From Neptuniibacter caesariensis (GTDB lineage: Bacteria; Pseudomonadota; Gammaproteobacteria; Pseudomonadales; Balneatricaceae), in NCBI RefSeq assembly GCF_000153345.1, contig NZ_CH724127.1, forward strand, positions 2,981-66,980: 64,000 nucleotides of DNA, given 5' to 3'. The notes beneath the pieces were generated by a model. It worked only from the letters and a program-made list of their open reading frames with translations. It did not search any database and was not told where the DNA came from. The position numbers were made by a program, and so were the translations under genes. This document shows positions 44,316 to 54,713 of the stretch, one piece after another (the first letter of the stretch is position 1; each line of letters opens with the position of its first letter).

Positions 44316-45548
44316 TTATTTCTTTTTCTTAACAGCTTTAGTTTTAGCTGTTTTCTTTTTAACGGTCTTCTTTTTTGATCCAGCTGCCTTGCCGGACGCC
44401 TTAACTTTTTTTGGGCCTTTATAATTAGCGATTAACCCTGATATTTCAGACTTGCGAAAACGGGTTTTCAAATACCGCTCAATTGAAGACATCAGATTCC
44501 ATTCTGCAGGCGAGATTAAAGACACCGCTTTACCCGATGCACCACCACGACCTGTGCGCCCTATTCTGTGAATATACAGATCACCTTTACGTGGTATCTC
44601 GGTATTAATGACTAGATCAACACCTTCAATGTCCAAACCTCTTGCCGCAAGGTCAGTCGTTACCAAAATCTTTGTTGTGCCCTTACGAAACCCTTCGATA
44701 GTAGCAAAGCGTCCTTTTTGCTGGACATCACCGTGCAGTAAAGCCGCCTTGAACTTATGGTAGCGAATAAAACCATCCAGACGCCGAGCTTCGGTTTTGC
44801 TATTACAAAACACAACAGCTTTATCGTAACTCTCATTTTCCAATAACCAACACAGTTGCTTATCCTTTAGCGTCTGATCATCAGAAAGAATAATTCTTTG
44901 CTCAATATTCGCTTCAACTTCACGCTTTTGGCCAACTCTGACCCACTCAGGCTCTTGTAAGATCCGCTCAGCTAATTTCCTGACCGAGGTAGGTAAAGTT
45001 GCAGAAACTAAAAGCGTCTGACGCGCTTCAGGACAAAGTGTCAGTATCTGATCAAGTGCCTCTTTGAAGCCTGTTTCCAGAATGCGATCAGCCTCATCCA
45101 AAACCAAGAGGTCCAGACTGTCCAACTCAATGGAGCGATTTTCTAAGTGAGGAATGAGTCGACCGGGGGTCGCCACAACCAGATCAGCACGCGCCAGTTG
45201 TTTCTCTTGTTTTTTGAAGTCCTCTCCACCAACAATGGCAACAGCATTGAGATCCAGACCCGCTGCTAGCTTGTCGAAAAAACTGGCAATCTGCTCGGCA
45301 AGCTCTCTTACAGGGACAAGCACGATAGCTTTAGGTTGCCTGGTCGGAGATTTCCCAGCACTCAGTTCTTGTATCACAGGGATAAGATAAGCAGCCGTCT
45401 TACCCGATCCCGTTGGAGAACTGATCAACAAATCAGCCCCCTCAAGCGCTAAAGGAATCGCCTGCTGCTGGACCTCAGTTGCTGATAACAGCTCCGAACT
45501 CTTTAGATTCTCTTCAAGTTGGGGATGAAAAGCGATATCAGCAAGCAT
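44316..45548 (-). CDS. DEAD-box ATP-dependent RNA helicase
   Basis: 410 residues. All helicase motifs are present: a Q-motif region (LLSATEVQQQAIP), motif I SSPTGSGKT, Ia VPVRELAEQ, motif II LVLDEADRI, motif III VSATLP, then VFCNSKTEA, TTDLAARGLDIEGVDLVIN and HRIGRTGRGG. The C-terminal tail is a long Lys-rich stretch (KAAGSKKKTVKKK and beyond) that should bind RNA. Likely roles are ribosome assembly or RNA decay; the subfamily (SrmB, RhlE or other) cannot be fixed by eye. It lies 41 bases downstream of rlmB and may be co-transcribed. Confidence 0.93.
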   Translation of the reverse strand: MLADIAFHPQLEENLKSSELLSATEVQQQAIPLALEGADLLISSPTGSGKTAAYLIPVIQELSAGKSPTRQPKAIVLVPVRELAEQIASFFDKLAAGLDLNAVAIVGGEDFKKQEKQLARADLVVATPGRLIPHLENRSIELDSLDLLVLDEADRILETGFKEALDQILTLCPEARQTLLVSATLPTSVRKLAERILQEPEWVRVGQKREVEANIEQRIILSDDQTLKDKQLCWLLENESYDKAVVFCNSKTEARRLDGFIRYHKFKAALLHGDVQQKGRFATIEGFRKGTTKILVTTDLAARGLDIEGVDLVINTEIPRKGDLYIHRIGRTGRGGASGKAVSLISPAEWNLMSSIERYLKTRFRKSEISGLIANYKGPKKVKASGKAAGSKKKTVKKKTAKTKAVKKKK

Positions 45549-45589
45549 AAAAAATTCTCAATAATAGGGTGAAGGTCAGGAATCTATAA

Positions 45590-46327
45590 TCAGTCGCGCT
45601 GACGTACCGCTTCAAAAAGACAGATACCTGTGGCAACGGATACATTCAGACTTGAAACTTCTCCGGCCATCGGTATTTTTACCAGTTGATCACAATGTTC
45701 TCTGGTTAAACGTCGCATCCCCTGGCCTTCAGCTCCCATAATTAAAGCCATAGGCCCCTTCAGGTTTGCCTGATAGATATCCAGATCGGTTTCACCCGCA
45801 GTACCGGTTGTCCATACACCTCGCTCTTGCAAAGACTTAAGAGTACGCGCCAGGTTAGTCACCAGAACATAAGGCACCGACTCAGCCGCACCGCAAGCAA
45901 CCTTTGCCGCAGTAGCATTCAACGGAGCTGATTTATCTTTTGGAGCAACCACCGCCTGAACGCCTGCAGCATCCGCAGTTCGCAAGCAGGCACCCAAATT
46001 ATGTGGGTCTGTCACACCATCCAGGATTAAAAGAAATGGAGGTTCTTCCAACTGATCAAGAAGTTTATCCAGATACTGCTCATTATAAGTCTGGATAGGT
46101 TTACACAGTGCCACCACCCCTTGATGAACGGCTCCTTTTACCAATTCCTCAAGCTCACGTTTAGAAACCTGCTCGATCCGAATTCGAAGATCCAGAGCAG
46201 TATCAATTAAACGCTGCATCTTCGCATCCTGACGCCCCTTCATAATCAAAATCTTATGAATGCGTTGTGCGTCACGTTTCAGTGCGGTATTAACGGCATG
46301 AATACCAAACAGAGGTTCAAACTGCAT
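45590..46327 (-). CDS. rlmB: 23S rRNA 2'-O-methyltransferase (G2251)
   Basis: 245 residues. SPOUT-class TrmH family: an N-terminal L30e-like substrate domain (LFGIHAVNTALKRDAQRIHKILIMKGRQDAKM), then the knotted catalytic domain with LDGVTDPHNLGACLRTADAAGVQAVV, ALIMGAEGQGMRRL and IPMAGEVSSLNVSVATGICLFEAVRQR. It methylates the 2'-O of G2251 in the 23S rRNA P loop. It starts directly after hemH with no gap between the genes. rlmB more often neighbours rnr in gammaproteobacteria; here it is next to hemH and a helicase. Confidence 0.94.
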   Translation of the reverse strand: MQFEPLFGIHAVNTALKRDAQRIHKILIMKGRQDAKMQRLIDTALDLRIRIEQVSKRELEELVKGAVHQGVVALCKPIQTYNEQYLDKLLDQLEEPPFLLILDGVTDPHNLGACLRTADAAGVQAVVAPKDKSAPLNATAAKVACGAAESVPYVLVTNLARTLKSLQERGVWTTGTAGETDLDIYQANLKGPMALIMGAEGQGMRRLTREHCDQLVKIPMAGEVSSLNVSVATGICLFEAVRQRD

Positions 46328-47338
46328 TTAACGTACTCCTACCCAGTCACCTGCCTGCTCACGGACTAACGATGCCAATAACTCAATAAAGCCATCATTT
46401 GCATTAAGCGCGGGAATATAGTCATAAGACTCCCCACCAGCATCCATGAAGACTTCACGGTTCTCTTCAGCAATCTCTTCCAGTGTTTCAAGACAGTCTG
46501 CTGAGAAAGCCGGGCAAGCAATTTGAAGTTTTTTAACACCTTGTTCGGGCAACTTCTCAAGGGTTTTATCTGTGTAAGGCTGTAACCATTCGGCAGGCCC
46601 AAAACGCGATTGAAAAGTGGTCATCCACTCAGTATCGGCTAAACCGAGCTTTTCAGCCAAAAGCTCAGAGGTTTTATGACACTGCAAAGGATAAGGATCC
46701 CCCTTATCAGCATACTCTTTGGGTATCCCGTGATAGGAAAGAATCAGCTTATCAACAGATTCATTCTCCGCCCGGAAATTAGCGACCTGATTCGCCAGCG
46801 CTTCCACATATTTCGGATGATCGTAATAAGAATTTACAATACGGACATCAAGCACACGACGTTGTTGTAGCTGAAATTTCGCTACCTGATCGTAAACAGG
46901 AGCAGTCGTCGTAGCGGAGTACTGCGGATACATAGGGATTAAAAGCACTTTCTCATACCCAGTATCCGATAGTTTATGAAGCAGCGGCGTTAAGCCTGGT
47001 TTGCCATAGGTCATCGCTGCGAAAACGTCAGGGGAATGCTCACCATGGTGAGACTGAAGCACAAGCTGAAGCTCACTGACTTGTTTATCAAGAATGATCC
47101 TCATTGGGGAGTCCTCCTCCCAGATACTGGCGTAGGCTTTAGCTACTTTGCCTGGCCGCACATTCAGGATGATTCCGTTCAAAACAGAAAGCCACAACAG
47201 ACGACGTAGCCCTTTGCCCTCAACGACACGATCATCAGAGAGAAACTCCTTAAGATAACGCCTTACTGCACCTTTTTCGGCTTTATCCGGTGTTCCCAGA
47301 TTAACTAATACAACGGCAGTTTTGGATGGCTGAGTCAT
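46328..47338 (-). CDS. hemH: Ferrochelatase
   Basis: 336 residues. Opens TAVVLVNLGTPDKAEKGAVRRYLKEFLSDDRVVE, then MTYGKPGLTPLL, LIPMYPQYSATTTAPVYD, LSYHGIPKEYADKGDPYPLQC with the metal-site histidine, and FQSRFGPAEWLQPYT, and CPAFSADCLETLEEIAEE. It inserts ferrous iron into protoporphyrin IX in the last step of haem synthesis, peripheral to the inner membrane. AAGGA nine bases before the ATG supports the start. It is separated from adk by a strong bidirectional terminator, so it has its own promoter in the roughly 80 bases between. Confidence 0.97.
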   Translation of the reverse strand: MTQPSKTAVVLVNLGTPDKAEKGAVRRYLKEFLSDDRVVEGKGLRRLLWLSVLNGIILNVRPGKVAKAYASIWEEDSPMRIILDKQVSELQLVLQSHHGEHSPDVFAAMTYGKPGLTPLLHKLSDTGYEKVLLIPMYPQYSATTTAPVYDQVAKFQLQQRRVLDVRIVNSYYDHPKYVEALANQVANFRAENESVDKLILSYHGIPKEYADKGDPYPLQCHKTSELLAEKLGLADTEWMTTFQSRFGPAEWLQPYTDKTLEKLPEQGVKKLQIACPAFSADCLETLEEIAEENREVFMDAGGESYDYIPALNANDGFIELLASLVREQAGDWVGVR

Positions 47339-47419
47339 TCAGAGGATTCCTTCTTGGCAAGGGGAGCAATTATCGCGAAACTGGGGTCAAAAGCCCAGCG
47401 CTAGCTGAGATTCGGGCAC

Positions 47420-47455
47420 AAAAAAACCGTACCCCGGCAGGGTACGGTTTTTTTT
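47420..47455. terminator. Bidirectional terminator between adk and hemH
   Basis: AAAAAACCGTACCC (47421-47434) and GGGTACGGTTTTTT (47440-47453) form a 14-bp perfect stem with loop CGGCA. It terminates adk on the minus strand. Confidence 0.94.
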
Positions 47456-47475
47456 CAATCCTGGATCAGGAAAAA

Positions 47476-48168
<693 letters not shown>

Positions 48169-48229
48169 TTAAAAATATTGGTGCTTTGCTGACGTTTAAT
48201 TCCATCAGCACCGCTGAATTCTTGTCATA

Positions 48230-48287
48230 AATAAAAAGCTAATGCCGGACGATACCATGCCCCCTTAGCCGAACAATTCGACATTAG
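48230..48287 (-). terminator. Possible terminator of ppc or of a small RNA
   Basis: On the minus strand CTAATGTCG (48287-48279) pairs with CGGCATTAG (48247-48239), allowing one G-U, and CTTTTTATTT follows. The closing loop is about 30 bases and may fold further. Confidence 0.45.
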
Positions 48288-48454
48288 GACTACCATAGGT
48301 CAACTAAAGTCCGGTGGCTGGACCACTGAAATGCCACCAAAGAGGGGATCGGAGAGGTCTTACCTTTCGTTTGTTCCAAGGAGACTACGCCATCTGGCAA
48401 CTGCAATTCAACCCTTTATTGCTGCATTGCAGTACCAGATGAATCATTCTCAAG
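48288..48454. other. Highly structured non-coding stretch between ppc and adk
   Basis: No supported ORF. Two inverted repeats are visible: CATCTGG-CA-ACTGCAAT (48391-48407) with ATTGCAGT-A-CCAGATG (48426-48441), 15 pairs in total with a small internal loop, and GGTGGC (48313-48318) with GCCACC (48333-48338). With the terminator-like stem at 48230-48287 this could be a small RNA of roughly 200 nt read on the minus strand, or the processed ppc 3' untranslated region. It matches no RNA family I recognise. Confidence 0.45.
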
Positions 48455-51064
48455 CTAACCGGTATTGCGCATCCCTGCCGATATACCTGCCATTGTAACC
48501 ATTAATGCCTGCTCTAAGCGCTGATCAGGTTGATTTCGATCCCGGTTTAATAACTCCGCCTGTAAGAAGTGCAGAGGGTCTATATAAGGATTACGCACAT
48601 CGATCGACTGACGTATCACCGGATTACCCTGTAACAAACCGTCCTGTTCTTTAATCAGGTTGATAACATCCACAATATCCCCCAGACGATTACGCAGACT
48701 TGAGCCTAAAATCCCCAGTTCCTGAGAGACAAGCCGTTCATCATAATAGGCTGAAATATTACGATCACTTTTTGCCAGAACCATCTCTAGCATATCGATA
48801 GTAGATCTGAAAAACGGCCACTGCTGGTACATCTGTTTAATCAGAACCGCACTGCTTCCTTCCATCGCACTACAGAGTGCTTTATCACTACCCAGCCAAG
48901 CAGGCAGCATAAGTCGAATCTGGGTCCAGGCAAATATCCACGGAATTGCTCGCAGGCTTTCAACCCCTCCATCTTGCCGACGCTTAGCAGGTCGCGAACC
49001 TAAGGGAAGCTTGGCCAGTTCCTGCTCAGGTGTTGCGGCTCGGAAGTAAGGTACAAACATGGGATCTTCGCGGACGATAGCGCGATACTCAGCAAGGCTG
49101 ACTTTAGTAATGCTTTCCATCTGCTCACGCCAGGCTTCTTCAGGGCCGGGTGATGGATCCAGAGTTGCCTCCAATACAGCTCCCGTACACAGCTCCAGAT
49201 TTCGCACAGCCAAATCCGGCATGCCGTATTTAAAGCGAATCATCTCTCCTTGTTCAGTTAAACGCAGACTACGATCAACGGATCCAGGAGGCTGGGCCAG
49301 GATTGCCGTGTGACTTGGACCACCGCCTCGACCGACAGTACCACCACGCCCATGAAACAGGGTCAGATGCACATCATGCTCTTTACAGAGCGCTGTCAGA
49401 CCCTCCTGAGCTTTATATTGGCCCCAGGCGGCAGCCAGCTGCCCTGCATCTTTTGAAGAGTCAGAGTAACCAATCATTACTTCCTGATGACCCTGAGTGT
49501 AGGCTTTGTACCAATCCACACTGAGCAGCGCATCGATACAATCCCGGGCATTTTCAAGATCATTAAGGGTTTCAAACAGAGGCGCTACACGCATGTTGTG
49601 GCTGATACCCATCTCGCGAAGCAGCAGAATTACCGCCAGCACATCGGAAGGGTGGCTAGCCATCGAGATAACATAAGAACCTAATGCACTTTTCTCAGCT
49701 TTAGCGACCACCTCGCAGGTATCCAGAACTTCCTGAACTTCTTCAGAGGGCACCCACTCATTGGGCAGCAGAGGACGCTTGCTCTGCAGCTCTTTGAGCA
49801 AAAAGCTCTGCCTCCCCTCCTCGGTCCAGCCATTGTATGAGCCAAGACCATAGAACTGGGATAACTCTTCAAATACCTGGGCATGACGATCGGAACTCTG
49901 ACGGATATCGAGTTTAACCAACGTCAAACCAAAGCAGGCGATACGACGAATAATATCTTCCAGGGCGCTTTCAGCGATAATCCCCATTCCACAAGCTTGC
50001 AGGGAGCGATAACAAAGTTGCAGCGGTTCTAATAACTCCTCTTCATGCACATAGATATCGCAGTCCTGCTCAACCTGGCCATTTAACTGGCGAGCAACCC
50101 AGTTTTTGGTCGCCAGAAGTTTTTCCCGCACCTCGCCTAGCAGCGCGCGATAAGGTTCGGATACCTCCCCAACGTGATCACGTAGTTCTTTACTCGCCTG
50201 ATACATGGAAAGCTCAGCTCGCAGTGCATCGACATCTTTGAGGTACAGATCAGCCGCCATCCAGCGTGAAAGTAACAAAACCTCTTCTGTGACCTTAGCT
50301 TTTACATTTGGGTTTCCATCTCTGTCCCCACCCATCCAGGAGGCGAAACGGATGGGTGAACAACTTAGAGGAAGGCGCTCGCCTAAGGTTTCATCCAGCT
50401 GAGCATCCAGGCGGCGAAGGAATTTCGGCACAGCGGTCCATAAAGAATTTTCAATGACAGCAAATCCCCACTTGGCTTCATCCACCGGCGTCGGTCTTTG
50501 CTTACGAATTTCATCGGTATGCCAGATCTGCCGAATTAACTCATCCAACCGTATCTGCGCTTCACTGTCACCTCGATCCAGCCGCCGTAGGCAATCTGCA
50601 ATATCATCATATTTCTGAATCAATGTGCGTCGGTTGACTTCGGTTGGATGAGCAGTGAGTACCAAATCGATCTGGGTCTCAGATAAGGTGTCTGCAACCT
50701 GCTTCGGGGTAAATCCCTTCTTTCTTAATTGGGCAAACAGAGTACAAAGCGAATCAGGGGTACATACGTCGGTTACTTCTAGATGGCGGCGAACACGGTG
50801 ATGCTCTTCGGCAATATTGGCGAGATTTAGAAATTGATTAAAGGCCCGGGCTAGCGGAAGTACATCATCGTCCCCCAGATCTATAAGCGCCTGAAGTAGC
50901 TGTTCATGTTCAGGTTGCTCTTCCGTACGGCCCTCTTTGGCCAGTTTGCGTACGGATTCAATCTTACTCAGAAATGCCTCACCCAGGTCAGACTTAATGG
51001 TCTCGCCCAAACTGGTCCCCAGCATTCGAACATCATCGCGTAAAGCTTCGTGCAGATCGGTCAT
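48455..51064 (-). CDS. ppc: Phosphoenolpyruvate carboxylase
   Basis: 869 residues, standard length. Catalytic motifs: VLTAHPTEVNRRTL with the essential histidine, SWMGGDRDGNPNVKA, MIGYSDSSKDAGQLAAAW, LFHGRGGTVGRGGGPSH, and the C-terminal QALMVTMAGISAGMRNTG. It forms oxaloacetate from PEP and bicarbonate, refilling the TCA cycle. ATG 51064 with AGGAGG five bases upstream is the start; a 12-residue upstream frame extension is rejected. It stands alone between adk and the mazG group. Confidence 0.97.
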   Translation of the reverse strand: MTDLHEALRDDVRMLGTSLGETIKSDLGEAFLSKIESVRKLAKEGRTEEQPEHEQLLQALIDLGDDDVLPLARAFNQFLNLANIAEEHHRVRRHLEVTDVCTPDSLCTLFAQLRKKGFTPKQVADTLSETQIDLVLTAHPTEVNRRTLIQKYDDIADCLRRLDRGDSEAQIRLDELIRQIWHTDEIRKQRPTPVDEAKWGFAVIENSLWTAVPKFLRRLDAQLDETLGERLPLSCSPIRFASWMGGDRDGNPNVKAKVTEEVLLLSRWMAADLYLKDVDALRAELSMYQASKELRDHVGEVSEPYRALLGEVREKLLATKNWVARQLNGQVEQDCDIYVHEEELLEPLQLCYRSLQACGMGIIAESALEDIIRRIACFGLTLVKLDIRQSSDRHAQVFEELSQFYGLGSYNGWTEEGRQSFLLKELQSKRPLLPNEWVPSEEVQEVLDTCEVVAKAEKSALGSYVISMASHPSDVLAVILLLREMGISHNMRVAPLFETLNDLENARDCIDALLSVDWYKAYTQGHQEVMIGYSDSSKDAGQLAAAWGQYKAQEGLTALCKEHDVHLTLFHGRGGTVGRGGGPSHTAILAQPPGSVDRSLRLTEQGEMIRFKYGMPDLAVRNLELCTGAVLEATLDPSPGPEEAWREQMESITKVSLAEYRAIVREDPMFVPYFRAATPEQELAKLPLGSRPAKRRQDGGVESLRAIPWIFAWTQIRLMLPAWLGSDKALCSAMEGSSAVLIKQMYQQWPFFRSTIDMLEMVLAKSDRNISAYYDERLVSQELGILGSSLRNRLGDIVDVINLIKEQDGLLQGNPVIRQSIDVRNPYIDPLHFLQAELLNRDRNQPDQRLEQALMVTMAGISAGMRNTG

Positions 51065-51228
51065 ACATCCCTCCTGACTCAGTAAATCGCAATCCGACAA
51101 TATCGGTTTCTTTCGATGCTACCTGATATATTTTCAGAAAAACACTGTATTTTCAGGCGACTATAGTCGCCTTAAACCAAGGAATTAAGGGTATTTACTG
51201 AGCCCGAGAAAGGGAGGATAAAGAGGGA

Positions 51229-51612
51229 CTATCTTAATTTGCTTTGTAGTAATTTAAACTTATCTTGCGCGATCCACTCATCTTCATATACAACAGTTTC
51301 CTGATCTGTTGTCGTATTTTGGAGAGAAATCTCTATACGGTGGTTCATCTCAACTTGAGCATTACTATCGTATTTGTACTCAAGGTTCCGAACCTGTTGA
51401 AGCTCATAGACCCTATAGCTAGTTGGTCCGACTAACGCTAGAAGACGATTTTCTTCATCAAGCAAAAGCTTAGGGTTGCCTTTTAAGTCAGTTGAGATAA
51501 TAAACCCTGACGCTTGAAGCTTTTTTAACTGTTTAGCACTCTGCTGCCAGCTCCAAAATCCAAGTCCCGCAATAACCACAAACGCGATAACAATCCAGTG
51601 TATTCCCGACAT
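51229..51612 (-). CDS. Small membrane-anchored protein of unknown function
   Basis: 127 residues. An N-terminal membrane helix (IHWIVIAFVVIAGLGFWSW) followed by a soluble domain of about 105 residues that looks like a beta-rich fold (KLLLDEENRLLALV, TSYRVYELQQVRNLEYKY, MNHRIEISLQNTT, VVYEDEWIA). I do not recognise a family. The start codon lies one base below the mazG stop, so it is the third gene of relA-mazG-this gene and is probably translated by coupling. Confidence 0.75.
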   Translation of the reverse strand: MSGIHWIVIAFVVIAGLGFWSWQQSAKQLKKLQASGFIISTDLKGNPKLLLDEENRLLALVGPTSYRVYELQQVRNLEYKYDSNAQVEMNHRIEISLQNTTTDQETVVYEDEWIAQDKFKLLQSKLR

Positions 51613-52431
51613 TTAAAGCCCCTTCTCTTTGGCCTCATCCCAAAAGCTATCCAGCTCCTGAAGCGTAAATTGATTCCAGGGCCTGCCAGAAGCCAAGACC
51701 CTATCCTCGACATGATTAAAACGCCGCTCAAACTTTTGATTCGTTCCACGTACAGCATCTTCAGGGTTCACGCCCAGATGACGGGCCAAATTAACCTGCG
51801 CAAAGATCATATCACCCATTTCATCTGCGATAGCTTCTTTATCACCTGCGGCTATAGCTTCACGGAGCTCGGCTAATTCCTCTTCCATCTTGTCCAGAAC
51901 CGCTTCAGCTTCGTTCCAGTCAAACCCGACTTGAGCAGCTCTTTTCTGTAACTTAACTGCACGAGAAAGCCCAGGTAACGCACGCGGGACATCATCCAAA
52001 ACACGACTGATTCCCCTGGTTTCTTTCGCATTGCGCTCCTGTAGCTTAATCGCTTCCCAGTTACGCTTTATCTCCTCTTCTGAAATTGGCGTCTCAGAAC
52101 GGTCAGATTGTAATGAACCATCAGGGAAAACATGAGGGTGGCGACGAACCAACTTTTCAACCAGATTAGAAACAATTGTAGAGAAATCAAAACGTTCTTT
52201 TTCTGAGCCCATCTGTGCATAGAAGATCACTTGGAAAAGCAGATCACCCAGCTCATCGTTCAGATGCTCCCAATCTTCTCGGGCAATCGCATCAGCCACT
52301 TCATAAGCTTCTTCAAGCGTATGAGGAACAATTGAAGCAAAATCCTGCTTCACATCCCAAGGGCACCCCAATTCAGGATCCCGAAGGCGTCCCATCAGGT
52401 AAAGCAGGTCTTCAATCGTGTACTTTTGCAT
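51613..52431 (-). CDS. mazG: Nucleoside triphosphate pyrophosphohydrolase
   Basis: 272 residues. Two MazG domains in tandem: the first with CPWDVKQDFASIVPHTLEEAYEVADAI and DELGDLLFQVIFYAQM, the second with KVGFDW-type RAAQVGFDWNEAEAVLDKMEEELAELREAI and ADEMGDMIFAQVNLARHLGVNPEDAVRGTNQKFERRF. The EExxE and ExxD metal-binding patterns are seen in both. It hydrolyses NTPs to NMPs plus pyrophosphate and is linked to the stringent response; it follows relA by 17 bases as in many gammaproteobacteria. Confidence 0.96.
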   Translation of the reverse strand: MQKYTIEDLLYLMGRLRDPELGCPWDVKQDFASIVPHTLEEAYEVADAIAREDWEHLNDELGDLLFQVIFYAQMGSEKERFDFSTIVSNLVEKLVRRHPHVFPDGSLQSDRSETPISEEEIKRNWEAIKLQERNAKETRGISRVLDDVPRALPGLSRAVKLQKRAAQVGFDWNEAEAVLDKMEEELAELREAIAAGDKEAIADEMGDMIFAQVNLARHLGVNPEDAVRGTNQKFERRFNHVEDRVLASGRPWNQFTLQELDSFWDEAKEKGL

Positions 52432-52448
52432 ACTTGCCTCAAGGCGGC

Positions 52449-54713
52449 TTATAGGTTCACGCCACTACGTTGACGATGTACTTCCATTACATTTGGAACC
52501 TGATTGATCTTATCCATGATTCGCCCCAACAGGTCGAGGCTAGAGATCTCAACGGTTAGCGTCAACCGAGCAATATTCTCTTTCTTATCAGACAGTGAAT
52601 TAGCTGCAATAATGTTCAAGTCCTCGGCAGCCATTACCAGCATCACATCACGCAATAGACCTGAGCGGTCAAAGGCTTCAATGTAGATATCCACTGGATA
52701 AGTGCTTTCACCGGCTTCGCCCCAATCAACCTCAATAATGCGTTCAGGTTCATGCTCCTGGAGCTGCACCATATTAATGCAGTCTTCACGGTGAACAGAG
52801 ACACCACGCCCCTGCGTGATGTAACCAGAAATCGGGTCACCCAATACAGGCTTACAACAGCTCGCCATAGTCGTTAGCAGGTTACCTACACCACGGATGC
52901 GTACCCCTTCAGGTTGGGTCTCTTTAGTTGGTGAAGTAGAAGGAAGCTCCAGATCGAGCTGCTCTTCATGCTCACTCATTAACTGGCGCTGTGCTGCATT
53001 GATAATCTGGGAAAGGCGTAAGTCACCTGCACCTAAAGCAGCGTACATATCCTCAGTGGTTTTGTAGTTAACCTCTTCACTGATCCTGTCAAAGTCCAGC
53101 TCATCAAGCTCAATAGCCAACCGACGGAACTCTTTAAGAACAATGTTTTTACCTGCGTCTGCATTCTGCTCTTTTGCTTGCAGCTTAAACCAGTGTGCAA
53201 CCTTCGCTCTAGCTCGGGGGGTATTAACAAAACCTAAGTTGCTATTTAACCAATCACGGCGAGGACGCTCTTCCCCCCCGGTCATCACTTCCACCTGATC
53301 CCCCGTCTGCAAACGGCGGTTCAGCGGTACGATACGACCATTGATCTTCGCCCCACGGCAACGGTGACCAATTTCGGTGTGAACCCGGTAAGCAAAATCA
53401 ACGGGGGTCGAGCCTTTCGGCATATCGATAACATGACCATCAGGAGTGAATATATAGAGGCGATCCTGAACCACATCACCACGCAACATTTCACCAAAGC
53501 CTTCGCTCTCACCAAGATCATCATGCCATTCCAGAACCTGACGTAACCAGGCAATTTTGTCTTCGTAGGCGTCACTTTTCGAACGAGTGTCAGTGCCTTT
53601 ATAAAGATGGTGAGCACATACTCCGAGCTCGGCTTCTTCGTGCATGTCGTAGGTACGAATCTGAATTTCGAGTACCTTGCCCTCAGGACCAAACACAGCC
53701 GTATGCAGCGACCGATATCCGTTAGGCTTCGGAGACGCGACATAATCATCAAATTCATGGGGAATATTTCGCCACAAGCTATGGACGATACCTAAGACGG
53801 CATAACAATCACGGCTATGGGGAACCAGGATGCGCACCGCTCGAACATCATAAACCTGACTAAACTCGATATTCTTGCGCTGCATCTTACGCCAGATGCT
53901 GTAGATATGCTTAGCACGACCGCTCACATCACCATCGATGTTAACCCCTTCAAGCTCACTCTCAAGGCGAAGTACCACCCGGTCGATATACTCCTGACGG
54001 TCCAGCCGCTTTTCATCAAGCAACTGAGCAATGTGCTTATAGTCATTCGGTTTCAGGTAACGGAAGGAAAGGTCTTCAAGCTCCCACTTGATATGCCCAA
54101 TACCTAATCGATGCGCAAGGGGCGCATAGATATCGAAAACTTCACGAGCAACAAGGTAACGTTTACGTCTGCTTCCGTCCTTTACCCCACGGATAGCACA
54201 GGTTCGCTCCGCGATTTTGATCAATGCAACACGAACATCATCGATCATCGCCACCAGCATTTTACGAACATTGTCCATCTGGGTGGTATCGCTGCCTAGA
54301 ACACTATCGTCAATTCTAGGGTTCTTCCGACTTCCGATAGCAGCCATTTGCAGAACACCCATGATCATCTGGGCGATAGACTTTCCGAACTGTTTACGAA
54401 CACGTTCGATAGGAATCTTTCTTTCACGTACACCGCGATAAAGAATTGCCGCGATCAGGGTTTCCTGATCGGAGTGGAGGTCGGCCAGGATCTGAGCCAT
54501 CTCAAGACCTGTCCTATAACTATTGTGAGAGTTTTCAGCCCAGACATCATCAGTACCATCGGTATTATCTTGAGCATGTTTCGCCATTTCACAGGCTCTG
54601 CGAACCTCTTCAATATCTTCGACCTCAGTCAAATCCTGAAGATGTTCAAGCCAAATACTCAGATCGATGCTGCCATCTTCGCGGACAGGCTGATCCTGAC
54701 GAACCTTAACCAT
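52449..54713 (-). CDS. relA: (p)ppGpp synthetase I
   Basis: 754 residues. Domain order: N-terminal pseudo-hydrolase domain (about 25-200) lacking the HD pair (GLEMAQILADLHSDQETLIAAILYRG), synthetase domain (about 240-400) with HEFDDYVASPKPNGYRSLHTAVFGPEG and EIQIRTYDMHEEAELGVCAHHLYK, TGS domain (LYIFTPDGHVIDMPKGSTPVDFAYRVHTEIGHRCRGAKING), a helical/zinc-finger region, and a C-terminal ACT domain. The EFDD synthetase motif and loss of the HD site mark the monofunctional RelA, not SpoT. It makes the alarmone on stalled ribosomes. It heads the relA-mazG unit. Confidence 0.97.
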   Translation of the reverse strand: MVKVRQDQPVREDGSIDLSIWLEHLQDLTEVEDIEEVRRACEMAKHAQDNTDGTDDVWAENSHNSYRTGLEMAQILADLHSDQETLIAAILYRGVRERKIPIERVRKQFGKSIAQMIMGVLQMAAIGSRKNPRIDDSVLGSDTTQMDNVRKMLVAMIDDVRVALIKIAERTCAIRGVKDGSRRKRYLVAREVFDIYAPLAHRLGIGHIKWELEDLSFRYLKPNDYKHIAQLLDEKRLDRQEYIDRVVLRLESELEGVNIDGDVSGRAKHIYSIWRKMQRKNIEFSQVYDVRAVRILVPHSRDCYAVLGIVHSLWRNIPHEFDDYVASPKPNGYRSLHTAVFGPEGKVLEIQIRTYDMHEEAELGVCAHHLYKGTDTRSKSDAYEDKIAWLRQVLEWHDDLGESEGFGEMLRGDVVQDRLYIFTPDGHVIDMPKGSTPVDFAYRVHTEIGHRCRGAKINGRIVPLNRRLQTGDQVEVMTGGEERPRRDWLNSNLGFVNTPRARAKVAHWFKLQAKEQNADAGKNIVLKEFRRLAIELDELDFDRISEEVNYKTTEDMYAALGAGDLRLSQIINAAQRQLMSEHEEQLDLELPSTSPTKETQPEGVRIRGVGNLLTTMASCCKPVLGDPISGYITQGRGVSVHREDCINMVQLQEHEPERIIEVDWGEAGESTYPVDIYIEAFDRSGLLRDVMLVMAAEDLNIIAANSLSDKKENIARLTLTVEISSLDLLGRIMDKINQVPNVMEVHRQRSGVNL

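Noticed and set aside
48391-48450. 20-codon ORF on the minus strand downstream of ppc
   Set aside because: No ribosome site, unusual composition, and it coincides with the long hairpin, which explains the sequence better.
48288-48454. Known riboswitch or housekeeping RNA (cobalamin, glycine, 6S, SRP) in the ppc-adk gap
   Set aside because: None of the conserved core sequences of these classes is present; only generic hairpins are seen.
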